Below are positions 25,157-34,552 of a stretch of DNA of 64,000 nt, one piece after another. The notes under the pieces are model-generated. The model did no database searches. It worked only from the letters and a program-made list of their open reading frames with translations, and was not told the origin of the DNA. A program made the translations under genes and the position numbers. Source of the stretch: Rhodanobacter lindaniclasticus. Its GTDB lineage: Bacteria; Pseudomonadota; Gammaproteobacteria; Xanthomonadales; Rhodanobacteraceae. The first letter of the stretch is position 1; every line of letters starts with the position of its first letter. Location: NCBI RefSeq assembly GCF_004799035.1, contig NZ_MWIO01000030.1, positions 1-64,000 on the forward strand. Direction: 5' to 3'.

Positions 25157-27283
25157 TCACGGTTCAGCGACTGTTCGGGAGCGTGCGCGGCGATTGGCCT
25201 CGCGCACCGCCTGCACGAAGCCGCCGAACGGAATGTCGGTGATGCCGACCAGGCCGATGTGGCTGTTCTCGCCGTCGAGCAGGCGGCCGGTGAGCGGCTG
25301 GTCGGCGTACTCGAACCAGTGTGCGCCGACCACCCACGGGTTCGCCGTGGCAGCGGCGAGATAGCGCGCGTAGGCCACGCCGCGTGCGGCCTCGTCGGCC
25401 ACCGGTACCACGCCCGCACCGAACGGGCCGCGGTCGTTCGAGCCGAAATGGAACTCGCTGAGCAGCACCGGGCGATCCAGCGTCCGCATCAGCGCCATGT
25501 CGACGTGATGCTGCGGCAGGTCGGCATAGGCGTTGAAGCTGACCACGTCGCAATAATGGGCGCAGGCGGCGACCGCCTCGGGCGTGTACACCGCGAAACG
25601 TCCGCCCAGGAACAGGTGATGCGGATCGTGACGACGGATCGCCGCGGCCACGGTGCGGAAATAGGTGTCGGCGTAGCGGCGCAGCCAGTGGCCGTAGTCG
25701 CGGGCGAGCGCGGGATGCGCCTCGTTCGGCGCGGGTGCCGCGTAGCCGGTGGCCTGCAGCGCATCCCATGAGCGCAGCGCGATGCCCCAGGCTTCGCCCA
25801 GCGCGTGCGGCGTGGCGTACTGCTGGCGCAGCATCGCGATGAAGGCCCGCTTGGACGGGCTGTGCGCGTCGCCGGCGAGCGTGCCCAAGGCCAGTCCCCA
25901 GCGTCCCTGCGGCCCCTCGCCGGCCCAGGCCAGTTCGTTGTCGGCGAAGTAGCCGAGCAGCCACGGATCGTCGGCCACACCCACGCTGGCCTTCGCCACC
26001 GCCGCCTCGGTGGCGGCGGCGAAGCGAGGGTCGAACGGATCGGGCATGCGGCCCCAGTAGTCGTAGCCGCTGGCGACGCTGGCATAGTCGCCGGCGATGT
26101 TGATCGAGCGCGTGTACGGCAGACGATGCGCGGCGCCCAGCGTGACATCGCTCCAGTTGCCGATGGTGTTGAAGCCCCAGGCCTGCAACCGATCCAGCGC
26201 GCGTTTGCGCCAGACGGCCAGCCAGTCGCTGCCGTCGATCCGATGGAGATTGGCTGCGTAGAAATCGAACCAGCGGCCGTGGTTGTACGCGATGCCCTGG
26301 CTGGCGCCCTCGCCCGGGCGCCGGCTGTCGCTGCGTCCGTAAAAGGCCGCCCATGCGCCGCGATCGGGCGGCAGGCTGGCGAACATGAACTCGCGGCCCT
26401 CCACGTAGCTGCGCCCGCCATCGGCGTTGACCGCATTGACGCCCAGCGAGAAGAACGCATGGCCATCGGGCGTCACCAGCCACCAGCGGCTGCCCTGCTT
26501 TTGCGCGTGGAACCAGCCGGTGCGATCCAGCGCGGGGCCCGCCTGGCCACCGTAGGCATCGGCGGCCGGGGCCACGCTTCCCGCATCGACCCGCACCGCC
26601 GCCCGCAACGCGGCATCGGAGTCGATCTTCTGCGGCCACTGCGCGCGCGTGGATTGGCCGTAGCGATCGACGATGCCTGCATACGCCGCATGCAGGCCGA
26701 TCTCGCCCGACAGCGTGCCGATGCCGCCGAGCAGCAGCGTCTGTGCCGCTTGCGGCGAGGGGATGCCGAGGCAGATGGCGTACACGTGACGCCGGTCCAG
26801 CGCGCCGCGCACGGTGGTCGCCAGCAGTATCCGGTGGCCGCCCTCGTCGAACGGCAGCGACGGGCCAACCTGCATGCCCTGCGCGCGCGGCGAGCTGGCG
26901 CGCAGCGGCACCACCAGCGTCTGCGCCGGCCCCGGCGGCAAGCCCACGCGTGCCTGCAGGCGCTGGCCGGCGCTGTCGATCTCCACATCGAACGTGACCG
27001 CCCACGGCATCGCGTTCTGCACGCGCAAGTGCAGCTCGCCCTGATCCGACCAGTCCCATGTCCCGCTGCGCGGCACGAGCACGATCGACGGCCGCGCTGC
27101 CGGCGCGAAGGTGTAGCGGCGCTGCGCCACGCCGTCGGCGGCGTACTCGACGCCGCCCACCCGTCGCACCTGTTCCAGCCGGATGGTGCCGACCACCTCG
27201 CGGCGCGCCGCATCCGCGCCCTCGGCATGGCCGGCGCCCAGCAAGGCCAGACCGAAGCAGGCAATCCACACACGCACGTTCAT
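25157..27283 (-). CDS. Exported glycoside hydrolase, clan GH-A, agarase-like
   Basis: The 708 aa protein has a signal peptide (residues 1-23), a beta-rich N-domain (about 30-240) and a TIM-barrel region opening with GWFHAQKQGSRWWLVTPDGHAFFSLGVNAVN, the pattern of beta-agarase/GH50-like enzymes. Likely acid/base Glu is in GYFADNELAWAGEG (about 435) and nucleophile Glu in VLLSEFHFGS (about 625). These residue roles are inferred from clan GH-A rules. Terrestrial relatives need not degrade agar; the true polysaccharide is unknown. The transporter gene upstream, 33 bp away, is on the same strand. Confidence 0.75.
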   Translation of the reverse strand: MNVRVWIACFGLALLGAGHAEGADAARREVVGTIRLEQVRRVGGVEYAADGVAQRRYTFAPAARPSIVLVPRSGTWDWSDQGELHLRVQNAMPWAVTFDVEIDSAGQRLQARVGLPPGPAQTLVVPLRASSPRAQGMQVGPSLPFDEGGHRILLATTVRGALDRRHVYAICLGIPSPQAAQTLLLGGIGTLSGEIGLHAAYAGIVDRYGQSTRAQWPQKIDSDAALRAAVRVDAGSVAPAADAYGGQAGPALDRTGWFHAQKQGSRWWLVTPDGHAFFSLGVNAVNADGGRSYVEGREFMFASLPPDRGAWAAFYGRSDSRRPGEGASQGIAYNHGRWFDFYAANLHRIDGSDWLAVWRKRALDRLQAWGFNTIGNWSDVTLGAAHRLPYTRSINIAGDYASVASGYDYWGRMPDPFDPRFAAATEAAVAKASVGVADDPWLLGYFADNELAWAGEGPQGRWGLALGTLAGDAHSPSKRAFIAMLRQQYATPHALGEAWGIALRSWDALQATGYAAPAPNEAHPALARDYGHWLRRYADTYFRTVAAAIRRHDPHHLFLGGRFAVYTPEAVAACAHYCDVVSFNAYADLPQHHVDMALMRTLDRPVLLSEFHFGSNDRGPFGAGVVPVADEAARGVAYARYLAAATANPWVVGAHWFEYADQPLTGRLLDGENSHIGLVGITDIPFGGFVQAVREANRRARSRTVAEP

Positions 27284-27316
27284 CGGCGTCCCCGCCGGCA
27301 GCAGCTCGCCGCCAGC

Positions 27317-28654
27317 CTACGCCAGCGGATGCCGGCGCACCCAGCGCTGCCAGCCGTAGTACACCGGCACGCCCAGCGCGATGATCACCAGGCTCATGCC
27401 GGCGTCGCGCGGGGCGTGGATCGCGCTGGCCACGATCACGCCGAACACGGTGACGACGAAGATCAGCGGCAGCAGCGGATAGAACGGCACCCGGTACGGC
27501 GCCGGCTCGTCGATGAAATGCTTGCGGTACCAGAACAGCGTGCCGATGCCGAACACGTGGCCCAGCCACTCGCCGACCGTGGTGTAGTTGAGCAACTGGC
27601 CGAAGGTGCCGGACAGTGTCAGCACCACCGCCCATGCCCCGAGCACGGCCAGCGCCACCTGCGGCGCGCGGGTGCGCGGATCGACCCGCCCGGCGGCGCG
27701 GAAGAACACCCCGTCGGCGCCCATCGTCTGCAACACGCGCGCGCCGCCGGCCACCGCGATCGCGCAATAGCCGAAGGTGGAACAGGCGATGCCGACCGCG
27801 ATCACGGTGGCGCCGCGCTCGCCGAACAGGCGGCGCAGCAGGTCCGCCGCCGGCGCGTCACTGGCGGCGAGGCCGGCATGCCCCAGCCCGGCGAGATAGG
27901 CGTAGTTGGCCAGCAGATAGCAGATCACCACGCCGGTCATGCCCATGCCCAGCGCGCGCGGCAGCGTGCGCTGGGGATTGCGCACTTCACCGGCGAGGTC
28001 GTTGAGGTAGTGGAAGCCGCCGTAGGAAAACAGCACCGGCAACAACGCACCGGCGAACGCCCACGGCGAGGCCGGCGTGGCCGGCTGGCCGATCAGCGCC
28101 ACGCCCAGATGTTCGTGCGCCAGCACCAGGCCGGTGATCACCAGCAGCACGATCGCCAGCAGCTTGAGCACGGTGAACACGTTCTGCAGCCACGCGCCGG
28201 CGCGGATGCCGAACAGGTTGATGCCGACGATGAACACGATCGCGCCCACCGCCACCGGCTTCACGAACGCCGGCCCATCGAGCCCCAGCGCACTGCACAG
28301 GTACTCGGCGAACATCGTCGCGACCGCCGCCACGCTGCCCGGGTAGTTGATCAGCGCCATGGTCCAGCCGAACAGGAACGCCGGCATCAGGCCGAACGCC
28401 TCGCGCAGGTAGACGTAGATGCCGCCGGCCTGGGGCCGCCGCGCACCCAGCTCGGCGTAGCACAGCACGCCGGCCAGGGTGAGTCCGCCGCCGATCGCCC
28501 ACAGGATCAGCAGTTCGGCGCCCGATGACGTATGCCGCGCCACCGTCGACGGGGTGAGGAAGATGCCCGCACCGATCACGCCGCCGATGACGATCATCGC
28601 GGCGTCCCAGGTGTTCAGGCGGCGGGCATAAGCATTGGCGGGTTCGGTCAGCAC
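27317..28654 (-). CDS. APC-family amino acid permease
   Basis: The 445 aa transporter has about 12 membrane helices and the APC signature IVIGGVIGAGIFLTPSTVA in helix 1, followed by YAELGARRPQAGGIYVYLREAFG. The fold and length fit the LAT/AdiC-like amino acid transporters of the inner membrane. The GTG start at 28652-28654 is supported by AAGGTAG eight bases upstream, so the much longer open frame is not used. The glycosidase gene follows after 33 bp. It is divergent from the ATP-grasp gene. The substrate is unknown. Confidence 0.85.
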   Translation of the reverse strand: MLTEPANAYARRLNTWDAAMIVIGGVIGAGIFLTPSTVARHTSSGAELLILWAIGGGLTLAGVLCYAELGARRPQAGGIYVYLREAFGLMPAFLFGWTMALINYPGSVAAVATMFAEYLCSALGLDGPAFVKPVAVGAIVFIVGINLFGIRAGAWLQNVFTVLKLLAIVLLVITGLVLAHEHLGVALIGQPATPASPWAFAGALLPVLFSYGGFHYLNDLAGEVRNPQRTLPRALGMGMTGVVICYLLANYAYLAGLGHAGLAASDAPAADLLRRLFGERGATVIAVGIACSTFGYCAIAVAGGARVLQTMGADGVFFRAAGRVDPRTRAPQVALAVLGAWAVVLTLSGTFGQLLNYTTVGEWLGHVFGIGTLFWYRKHFIDEPAPYRVPFYPLLPLIFVVTVFGVIVASAIHAPRDAGMSLVIIALGVPVYYGWQRWVRRHPLA

Positions 28655-28747
28655 GCCGGCTACCTTGCCATTGTCGGGGACGCTTTCACCAGTCCCCTCT
28701 GGCACGGGACCGCGCGCAACGCCGCCCAGCGCTGCTAGATTGCACCG

Positions 28748-29662
28748 ATGCCGTTGCCCGATCGCCCCGCCCGACTCGCCCTCGCCACCTGTGCCGCGCG
28801 CGCCTGGATCGACCCGGACGACGCGCATCTCGCCGCCACGCTGGCGCAACTCGGCGCACCGCCGACGGTGTGCGTGTGGAACGACGCGCAGGTCGACTGG
28901 TCGGCGTTCGACCTGGTGCTGATCCGCACGATCTGGGATTACCACCAGCACCACGCGGCGTTCGGGCAATGGCTGGATCGCCTCGACCGGCTCGGCATCG
29001 CCACGGTGAACGACAGCCGCCTGCTGCGCTGGAACAGCGACAAGCGCTACCTGTTCGAACTCGCCCGCCTCGGCGTGGCGACCATCCCGACCCGGCTGGC
29101 GCACGGCGGCGAGCTAGCGCGCGTGCTGGCGTCGATGCCCGACGCGTCGGTGGTGGTCAAGCCGACGATCAGCGGCGGCGCGTGGCAGACGCTGCGCGGC
29201 GAGGTCGGCGACGCCGCATTCGCGGCGGCCGTGGCGCAGTTGCCGACCGCGATGGAATACCTGGTGCAGCCCTACCTTCCCGAAATCGCCAGCGCCGGCG
29301 AATGGTCGCTGCTGTATTTCGGCGGCGAGTACAGCCACGCCGTCATCAAGCGCCCCGCCGCGGGCGACTACCGCGTGCAGGACGAGCACGGCGGACGCAG
29401 CGAAGCGGCCACGCCGGATGCCGCCACGCGCGCCGCCGCCGAGCGCGCCCTGGCCGCGGTCGCCGCCGCGGGCCACGACGTGCCGGCGTATGCGCGGGTG
29501 GATGGCGTGGTCAGCGGCGGGCGTTTCATGCTGATGGAACTGGAGCTGATCGAACCGTCGCTGTTCCTCGCCGCGCAACCGCGCGCCGCCGAACGCTTCG
29601 CACACCTGCTCGCCGACCACCCCGCGCTGCGGCGCGCCGCGCTCGCCTCGCCAGGCCCCTGA
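28748..29662 (+). CDS. ATP-grasp domain protein (RimK-like)
   Basis: The 304 aa product has an N-domain with LVLIRTIWDYHQHH and an ATP-grasp core: NSDKRYLFELARLGVATIPT, the ATP-binding lysine in SVVVKPTISGGAWQT, and Mg2+ ligands around FMLMELELIEPSLFL near the C-terminus. It resembles the cycloserine-type DcsG/ATP-grasp group, which joins a carboxylate to an amine with ATP. Its partner substrate is unknown. The membrane-protein gene begins 25 bp downstream. A second, clearly different ATP-grasp gene, rimK, lies 5 kb further on. Confidence 0.78.
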   Translation: MPLPDRPARLALATCAARAWIDPDDAHLAATLAQLGAPPTVCVWNDAQVDWSAFDLVLIRTIWDYHQHHAAFGQWLDRLDRLGIATVNDSRLLRWNSDKRYLFELARLGVATIPTRLAHGGELARVLASMPDASVVVKPTISGGAWQTLRGEVGDAAFAAAVAQLPTAMEYLVQPYLPEIASAGEWSLLYFGGEYSHAVIKRPAAGDYRVQDEHGGRSEAATPDAATRAAAERALAAVAAAGHDVPAYARVDGVVSGGRFMLMELELIEPSLFLAAQPRAAERFAHLLADHPALRRAALASPGP

Positions 29663-29687
29663 AGCCACTCACCGGGAACCCCGCTTC

Positions 29688-31004
29688 ATGACCGCCAACG
29701 ATCTGCCGACCGAAACCGTGCAAGACGCCGATGCGCTGCCCGGCCACACCACCCCGACCTGGGAGGTCGAGTTGCTGATCTCCGGCGTGGCGGTGTTCGC
29801 CATGCTGCAACTGCCCGGCTGGCTGGACGATCGCTTCTTTGCGCTGGTGCCGCGCTTCGAGCAGGGCTGGGTGGCGATGCTGACCACCTTGTTCGTCTAT
29901 CTGAAGTCGGCTGCGCTGATCCTGGCGATCACCTTCACCCTGCATCTGATCCTGCGTGCCCGCTGGATCGCCCTGGTCGGTCTGCGTTCGGTGTTCCCCG
30001 ACGGCGTGCGCTGGAAGCACCTGCGCATGGGCCCGGTGCGGCGAGCCCTCGAACAACAGCGCCTGGCGCCGGCCACCGTAGTCATCGAGCGGGCCGACAA
30101 CCAGGCCACCGTGGTGTTCGCGATGGGCGTGATGCTGGGCTGCCTGATGCTGGTGGTCAGCCTCGTCGTCAGCGTCGCATTCGCCATCACCGGCACGCTG
30201 CAGCGGGTGCTCGGCGTGAATCTCGATGTCGTCCTGCCGATCCTCGCCGTGGTCGGCGTGCTCACGCTTCCCTTCCTGGCCGCACACCTGGTCGATCTCC
30301 GGTTCGGCAACGCGCTGTCTGCCACCGGCTGGCAGCGGCGCGCGCTGGAGCGGATCTTCCGCGTCTATGCCCGGGTCGGCATCGGTCGCTCCCAATATGT
30401 GTGGCTGCTGGTTTCCAGTCGCGTCGGCGAAGTGCGCTCCGTGGTCATGCTCTGGTTGATCGTCATGCCGGTGGCGATCGGCGCGGCGATGACGCTGTTC
30501 CCCGCCAAATCACCCTACCGGCTGGGCAACTACGCTGCCTTCCCTTACCTCGCCAACGACAGCCGCGCCATGAACGCCGCGCACTACGACGATCAGCGCG
30601 ACCTGGCGCACGACCCGGCCGTGCCTTACATCCAGAGCACGGTGATCGACACCCCCTACCTCCAGCTGGTGGTTCCTTATCAGCCCGACCGCGATGGCGC
30701 CGCCGTGCAACGACAGTGCGCGGCGGCACTCGACATGACCGAAGCGAAGGTGCGCGCCGAACACACCCTCGACTGCCTGGGCGAGCTGCACGCGGTGACG
30801 CTGGACGGCCAGCCGCTGCAAGCGCTGCGCTACCAGACGGGCAGCGATGCGCGCACGCGACGACCGGCGCTGGTGGCGATGATCGACGTGCGCGCGCTGG
30901 CGCCGGGACGGCACGAACTGCGCGTGATGCGGGCACCGGCTGCCGCAAGCCGCGACAAGTCGCGGGACGCCATCAACGAGTACGTCATCCCGTTCTGGCG
31001 CTGA
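29688..31004 (+). CDS. Large membrane protein of unknown function
   Basis: The 438 aa protein has four to five hydrophobic helices: about residues 28-45, 62-88, 142-170, 178-205 and 255-278, then a soluble C-terminal part of about 150 residues (YIQSTVIDTPYLQLVVPYQP, REPALVAMIDVRAL-like) ending in NEYVIPFWR. I do not recognise the family. The C-terminal part probably faces the periplasm, because it follows an odd number of spans, which is inference. It follows the ATP-grasp gene by 25 bp and may be in the same unit. Confidence 0.65.
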   Translation: MTANDLPTETVQDADALPGHTTPTWEVELLISGVAVFAMLQLPGWLDDRFFALVPRFEQGWVAMLTTLFVYLKSAALILAITFTLHLILRARWIALVGLRSVFPDGVRWKHLRMGPVRRALEQQRLAPATVVIERADNQATVVFAMGVMLGCLMLVVSLVVSVAFAITGTLQRVLGVNLDVVLPILAVVGVLTLPFLAAHLVDLRFGNALSATGWQRRALERIFRVYARVGIGRSQYVWLLVSSRVGEVRSVVMLWLIVMPVAIGAAMTLFPAKSPYRLGNYAAFPYLANDSRAMNAAHYDDQRDLAHDPAVPYIQSTVIDTPYLQLVVPYQPDRDGAAVQRQCAAALDMTEAKVRAEHTLDCLGELHAVTLDGQPLQALRYQTGSDARTRRPALVAMIDVRALAPGRHELRVMRAPAAASRDKSRDAINEYVIPFWR

Positions 31005-31068
31005 AGGCCGCATCCACGCTGCGTACAATGAGCGGGTTCCTCCGCCACGCCAGGCCGCGATCCCCAGA

Positions 31069-32154
31069 ATGTCCGCCCCGCGGAAAATCCTGCACATCGA
31101 CATGGATGCGTTCTACGCCTCGGTGGAGCAGCGCGACGATCCCTCGTTGCGCGGCAAGCCGGTGGCGGTGGCTTGGCGCGGCGCGCGTTCGGTGGTGTGC
31201 GCGGCCAGCTACGAGGCGCGCGTGTTCGGCGTGCGCTCGGCGATGCCGGCGGTCAGCGCCGAACGCCTGTGCCCGCAGCTGGTGTTCGTGCCGCCGGATT
31301 TCGTGCGCTACAAGGCGGTGTCGCGACAGATCCGCGAGATCTTCGCCCGCCACACCGACCTGATCGAGCCGCTGTCGCTGGACGAGGCCTACCTCGACGT
31401 CACCACCACCAAGACCGCCCTGCCTTCGGCCACCGCCACCGCCGAGGCGATCCGCGCGGCGATCCGCGCAGAGACCGCACTGACCGCCTCCGCCGGCGTG
31501 GCGCCGAACAAGTTCCTGGCCAAGATCGCCTCGGACTGGAACAAGCCCGATGGCCTGTGCGTGATCCGCCCACGCCAGATCCTGGACTTCCTCACGCCGC
31601 TGCCGGTGGGCCGCCTGCCCGGCGTGGGCAAGGTGATGGAGGGCAAGCTCGCCGCCCTGGGCATCGCCACCGTGGGCGAGCTGCGCGAACGCGCCGCCGC
31701 CGAGCTGGAACAGCGCTTCGGCCGCTGGGGCCGGCGCCTGCATGAGCTGGCCCACGGCATCGACGAGCATCCGGTGCAACCGGAGCGCCCGACCCTGCAG
31801 ATCTCGGCCGAGGACACCTTCGAGCACGACTTGCCGCTGGACGAGCTGGAGCCGCACATCCGCCGCCTGGCCGACAAGGCGTGGAGCGGCTACCAGCGCG
31901 AACGCGAACGCGTCGCCCGCACCGTGGTGCTGAAGCTGAAAACGGCCGACTTCCACACGCTCACCCGCAGCCTCACGCCGCCGCAGCGACCGCGCTCGGC
32001 CCACGAGCTGGGCGAGATCGCCTGCACCTTGCGCGAGCGCGTGGAACGCCCGGCGACCACGCGCTACCGCCTGGTCGGCGTGGGGCTCGCCGGTTTCGTC
32101 GACCGCGACAGTTACCAGGCCCAGACGGACCTGTTCGACACCGCCACGTCCTGA
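31069..32154 (+). CDS. dinB: DNA polymerase IV (Y family)
   Basis: DinB carries out error-prone translesion synthesis. The 361 aa protein shows the Y-family motifs: ILHIDMDAFYASVEQRDDP (first catalytic Asp), VVCAASYEARVFGVRSAMP, PLSLDEAYLDVT (catalytic Asp-Glu), then the helix-hairpin-helix GRLPGVGKVMEGKL and little-finger domain. The C-terminal QTDLFD matches the beta-clamp binding motif QxxLF. A TACAAT -10 box lies at 31024-31029. No LexA box is obvious. The only unusual point is a compact length, typical for the genus group. Confidence 0.93.
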   Translation: MSAPRKILHIDMDAFYASVEQRDDPSLRGKPVAVAWRGARSVVCAASYEARVFGVRSAMPAVSAERLCPQLVFVPPDFVRYKAVSRQIREIFARHTDLIEPLSLDEAYLDVTTTKTALPSATATAEAIRAAIRAETALTASAGVAPNKFLAKIASDWNKPDGLCVIRPRQILDFLTPLPVGRLPGVGKVMEGKLAALGIATVGELRERAAAELEQRFGRWGRRLHELAHGIDEHPVQPERPTLQISAEDTFEHDLPLDELEPHIRRLADKAWSGYQRERERVARTVVLKLKTADFHTLTRSLTPPQRPRSAHELGEIACTLRERVERPATTRYRLVGVGLAGFVDRDSYQAQTDLFDTATS

Positions 32155-32182
32155 GCCGCGGCACGGGAATCGCAGGCTTCGA

Positions 32183-33466
32183 CTACGAGAACGTGATGCT
32201 GGCGATCGCGCCGTTGGTGTCGGTGCGCGGGCGCATCGCCACGTCCCAGCCGTACAGTTCGCACAGGCGGCGCACGATCGCCAGACCCAGGCCCGCGCCG
32301 CTGCCGCCGGCGCCCTCGCCGCGCACGCCGCGCTGGAACAGGCGCTCGGCTTCCTCCGGCTTGATCCCGGGGCCGGTGTCGATCACCTCGACGCCGCCGT
32401 CGCCGACCACCACCTGCACGCTGCCCTCGAGCGTGTACTTGATCGCATTGCCGATCAGGTTGGTCAGCGCCACCGCCAGCACCGAGGCCGGCGCGTTGAC
32501 GCTGACCGCACTGCGCACTTCCAGTTCGATCGTCAGCGGCTTGCCGCGCATCTGCGGGCGCTGACTCTCGATCACGTCGGTGGCGACCTTGCCCACCTCG
32601 GTGGTCTCGCCGCGCGTGGGCCCGCGTCGCTCGGCGCGCGACAGCAACAGCAGCGCCTCGATCAGCTCGGTGGCCTGGCGCGAGGCGCGCTCGATGCGCT
32701 TGAGTCGCTCGGCCAGCTTGGGCGTGAGGTCGGGCGAACCCTGCAGCAGCTCGGTGGTGCTGGCAATCACCGCCAGCGGCGTGCGCAATTCGTGGCTGAC
32801 GTCGGAGTTGAACTCGCGGTCGCGCTCGACCATCGCGGTGAGCCGCGCCGAATATTCGTCCAGCGCATGCGCCAGCTCGCCCACCTCGTCGTCGGCGAAA
32901 TGCGGCGCCAGCGGCTCCGCCTTGCCTGCGCGGCGGAAGTCGCGCAGGCGGTTGGCCAGTTCGCTGACCGGCTTCAGCACCTTGCGCGAAAGCCATACGC
33001 CGATCGCCAGCGAGAGCACGCTGAACAGGAACACCACGAGCACCAGCGCGGTGATCAGTTGGCGCTTGCCCAGCTCTTCGCGACTCACGTCATAGCGCAC
33101 GAAACCGATGATGCCGTCCTTGCGCCGCACCGCCAGCTTGTAGTGGCGCGGGCGACCCTGCTCGTCCACGTCGTTCATGTCGTAGACGCCGGTGGACAGG
33201 GTTTGCCAATCCAGCGGCGCCTTGTAGATGGTGCGATCGCTCCACATCCAGGCATCGATCAGCTCCGAGCTGGCGGGCTGGTCGGGGTGGGCGATCACCT
33301 TGTCGACCGCCTGGTCCACGTCGTGTTGCAGCGCCGACACCACCAGCTGATCCTCCACCTTGGCGCGCACGTACAGCGAGGCCACGGCAAACAACGCGCT
33401 GAGGCCGAAGCCGAACAGCGCGAAGGAGACGATCAGGCGGTAACGAAGCTTACGCCTGGACTGCAT
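32183..33466 (-). CDS. Sensor histidine kinase of OmpR-linked two-component system
   Basis: The 427 aa kinase has two membrane spans (about residues 10-32 and 137-158) enclosing a periplasmic sensor of about 105 residues, then HAMP (VLKPVSELANRLRDFRRAG), HisKA with the phospho-His in FNSDVSHELRTPLAV, and HATPase with NLIGNAIKYT, DTGPGIKPEEA and GAGLGLAIV. It belongs to the PhoR/EnvZ class. The ATG at 33466 overlaps the end of the response-regulator gene by 17 bp, so they form an operon with the regulator first. The signal is unknown. Confidence 0.88.
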   Translation of the reverse strand: MQSRRKLRYRLIVSFALFGFGLSALFAVASLYVRAKVEDQLVVSALQHDVDQAVDKVIAHPDQPASSELIDAWMWSDRTIYKAPLDWQTLSTGVYDMNDVDEQGRPRHYKLAVRRKDGIIGFVRYDVSREELGKRQLITALVLVVFLFSVLSLAIGVWLSRKVLKPVSELANRLRDFRRAGKAEPLAPHFADDEVGELAHALDEYSARLTAMVERDREFNSDVSHELRTPLAVIASTTELLQGSPDLTPKLAERLKRIERASRQATELIEALLLLSRAERRGPTRGETTEVGKVATDVIESQRPQMRGKPLTIELEVRSAVSVNAPASVLAVALTNLIGNAIKYTLEGSVQVVVGDGGVEVIDTGPGIKPEEAERLFQRGVRGEGAGGSGAGLGLAIVRRLCELYGWDVAMRPRTDTNGAIASITFS

Positions 33467-34136
33467 CCGGCTCGACCATGCGGTAGCCAATGCCGTGCCG
33501 CGTGTGGATCAGCGGCTTGCCGAACGGCTTGTCGATCGCCGCGCGCAGGCCGTGGATGTGCACGCGCAGCGAATCGGAATCGGGCAGCTCCTCGCCCCAC
33601 ACGCGCTGCTCCAGGTCCTGCCGGGTCACCACCGAGGGGCTGGCCTCCATCAGCGCCTGCAGCAGCTTCAGGCCGATCGGGTTGAGCTGGATCGACTTGC
33701 CCTCGCGATTCACGGTGAGCGTGTCGAGGTTGAAGGTGAGGTCGGCGACCTTCAGCACGCGGCTCTGCGGGCCCTTGCCGCGGCGCGAGAGCACCTCCAG
33801 TCGCGCGGCCAGTTCCTGCAGCGCGAACGGCTTGGTCATGTAATCGTCGGCGCCGGATTCGAAGCCGGTCAGCTTCTGCTCCAGCGCATCGCGCGCGGTG
33901 AGCATGAGAATCGGCGTCTGCTTGTGCGCCTCGTGGCGCAGCTTGCGCGCCACTTCCAGGCCGTCCATGCCGGGCAGGGTGAGGTCCAGCACGATCACGT
34001 CGAAATCGTGCACCACCGCCAGGTGCAGCCCGGTCACGCCGTCGCCGGCGAAATCGACCACGTTGCCGCGGTCTTCCAGGTAATCGCCGATGTTGGTGGC
34101 GATGTCGCTGTTGTCTTCGATTACCAGTACGCGCAT
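33450..34136 (-). CDS. OmpR-family response regulator
   Basis: The 228 aa regulator has a receiver domain starting MRVLVIEDNSDIATNIGDYL with the phospho-Asp in FDVIVLDLTLPGMDGLEV, followed by an OmpR winged helix (VVTRQDLEQRVWGEELPDSDSLRVHIHGLRAAIDKPF, GIGYRMVEPD). It is paired with the histidine kinase downstream (17 bp overlap). Start chosen at MRVLVIEDN because the receiver begins there; an upstream Met five codons earlier is possible. The domain arrangement resembles PhoP/QseB-type regulators. Confidence 0.88.
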   Translation of the reverse strand: MRVLVIEDNSDIATNIGDYLEDRGNVVDFAGDGVTGLHLAVVHDFDVIVLDLTLPGMDGLEVARKLRHEAHKQTPILMLTARDALEQKLTGFESGADDYMTKPFALQELAARLEVLSRRGKGPQSRVLKVADLTFNLDTLTVNREGKSIQLNPIGLKLLQALMEASPSVVTRQDLEQRVWGEELPDSDSLRVHIHGLRAAIDKPFGKPLIHTRHGIGYRMVEPDAVQA

Positions 34137-34208
34137 GTGCCACTCCTGCACAACCGGCGCCGGGCCGGTGGGGATTGCCAGCTTAACAAGCTTGCGTGAA
34201 CGCGGCGC

Positions 34209-34400
34209 GCTGAGAGGTAGTGATTTTCCAACCTCTCAGCCCGGCCATGGCGAGGGCATGGATGCCCGAGTTGAGGCAACGCAGGAGCAGTTGCCCGATG
34301 CCCGGACGCGGACGGGCACACCGTGCCTGATTCGCGTGAGCAAGTCCGGGCGTGTACCGGACTTGCGATGGAAGAAAACCACAGGAAGTGGCTTTCTTCC
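34209..34400 (-). other. Hairpin-dense intergenic segment of unknown role
   Basis: Within the 416-bp gap between the response regulator and rimK, at least five stems follow each other: GCTGAGAGGT/ACCTCTCAGC (34209-34240, 10 bp), GGGCA/TGCCC (34254-34267), GGCAAC/GTTGCC (34275-34295), GCAAGTCCGG/CCGGACTTGC (34340-34366, 10 bp) and GGAAGAAA/TTTCTTCC extended by a CCAC/GTGG pair (34370-34400). The last stem is fully paired only in minus-strand RNA (G-U instead of A-C), pointing to a minus-strand transcript. Short open frames overlap the segment but look non-coding. It could be a mosaic palindromic repeat or a structured RNA. Confidence 0.5.
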
Positions 34401-34410
34401 CGGGTTCTCC

Positions 34411-34455
34411 AAGAAAAAGGCCCAGATGCACGACTCGGCGTCGCCCACCTGGGCC
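34411..34455 (-). terminator. Terminator downstream of rimK
   Basis: GGCCCAGRTG on one side pairs with CACCTGGGCC on the other across a 17-nt loop, followed on the minus strand by five T residues, C and two T residues. It lies about 100 bp after the rimK stop codon and is the likely end of the rimB-rimK transcript. Confidence 0.65.
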
Positions 34456-34552
34456 CAAACAACTGCCCCGCTACCATCACCTGCCGTCCGTCACGGGCTC
34501 ACCCGCCGACAGACAACGCGGACCTTATAGCGGCTCGCAGGTTAGATGCCGG

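Noticed and set aside
34183-34480. Short minus-strand reading frames (70-119 codons) in the gap next to rimK
   Set aside because: They cross several perfect hairpins, lack good ribosome sites and show no domain; treated as non-coding structure.
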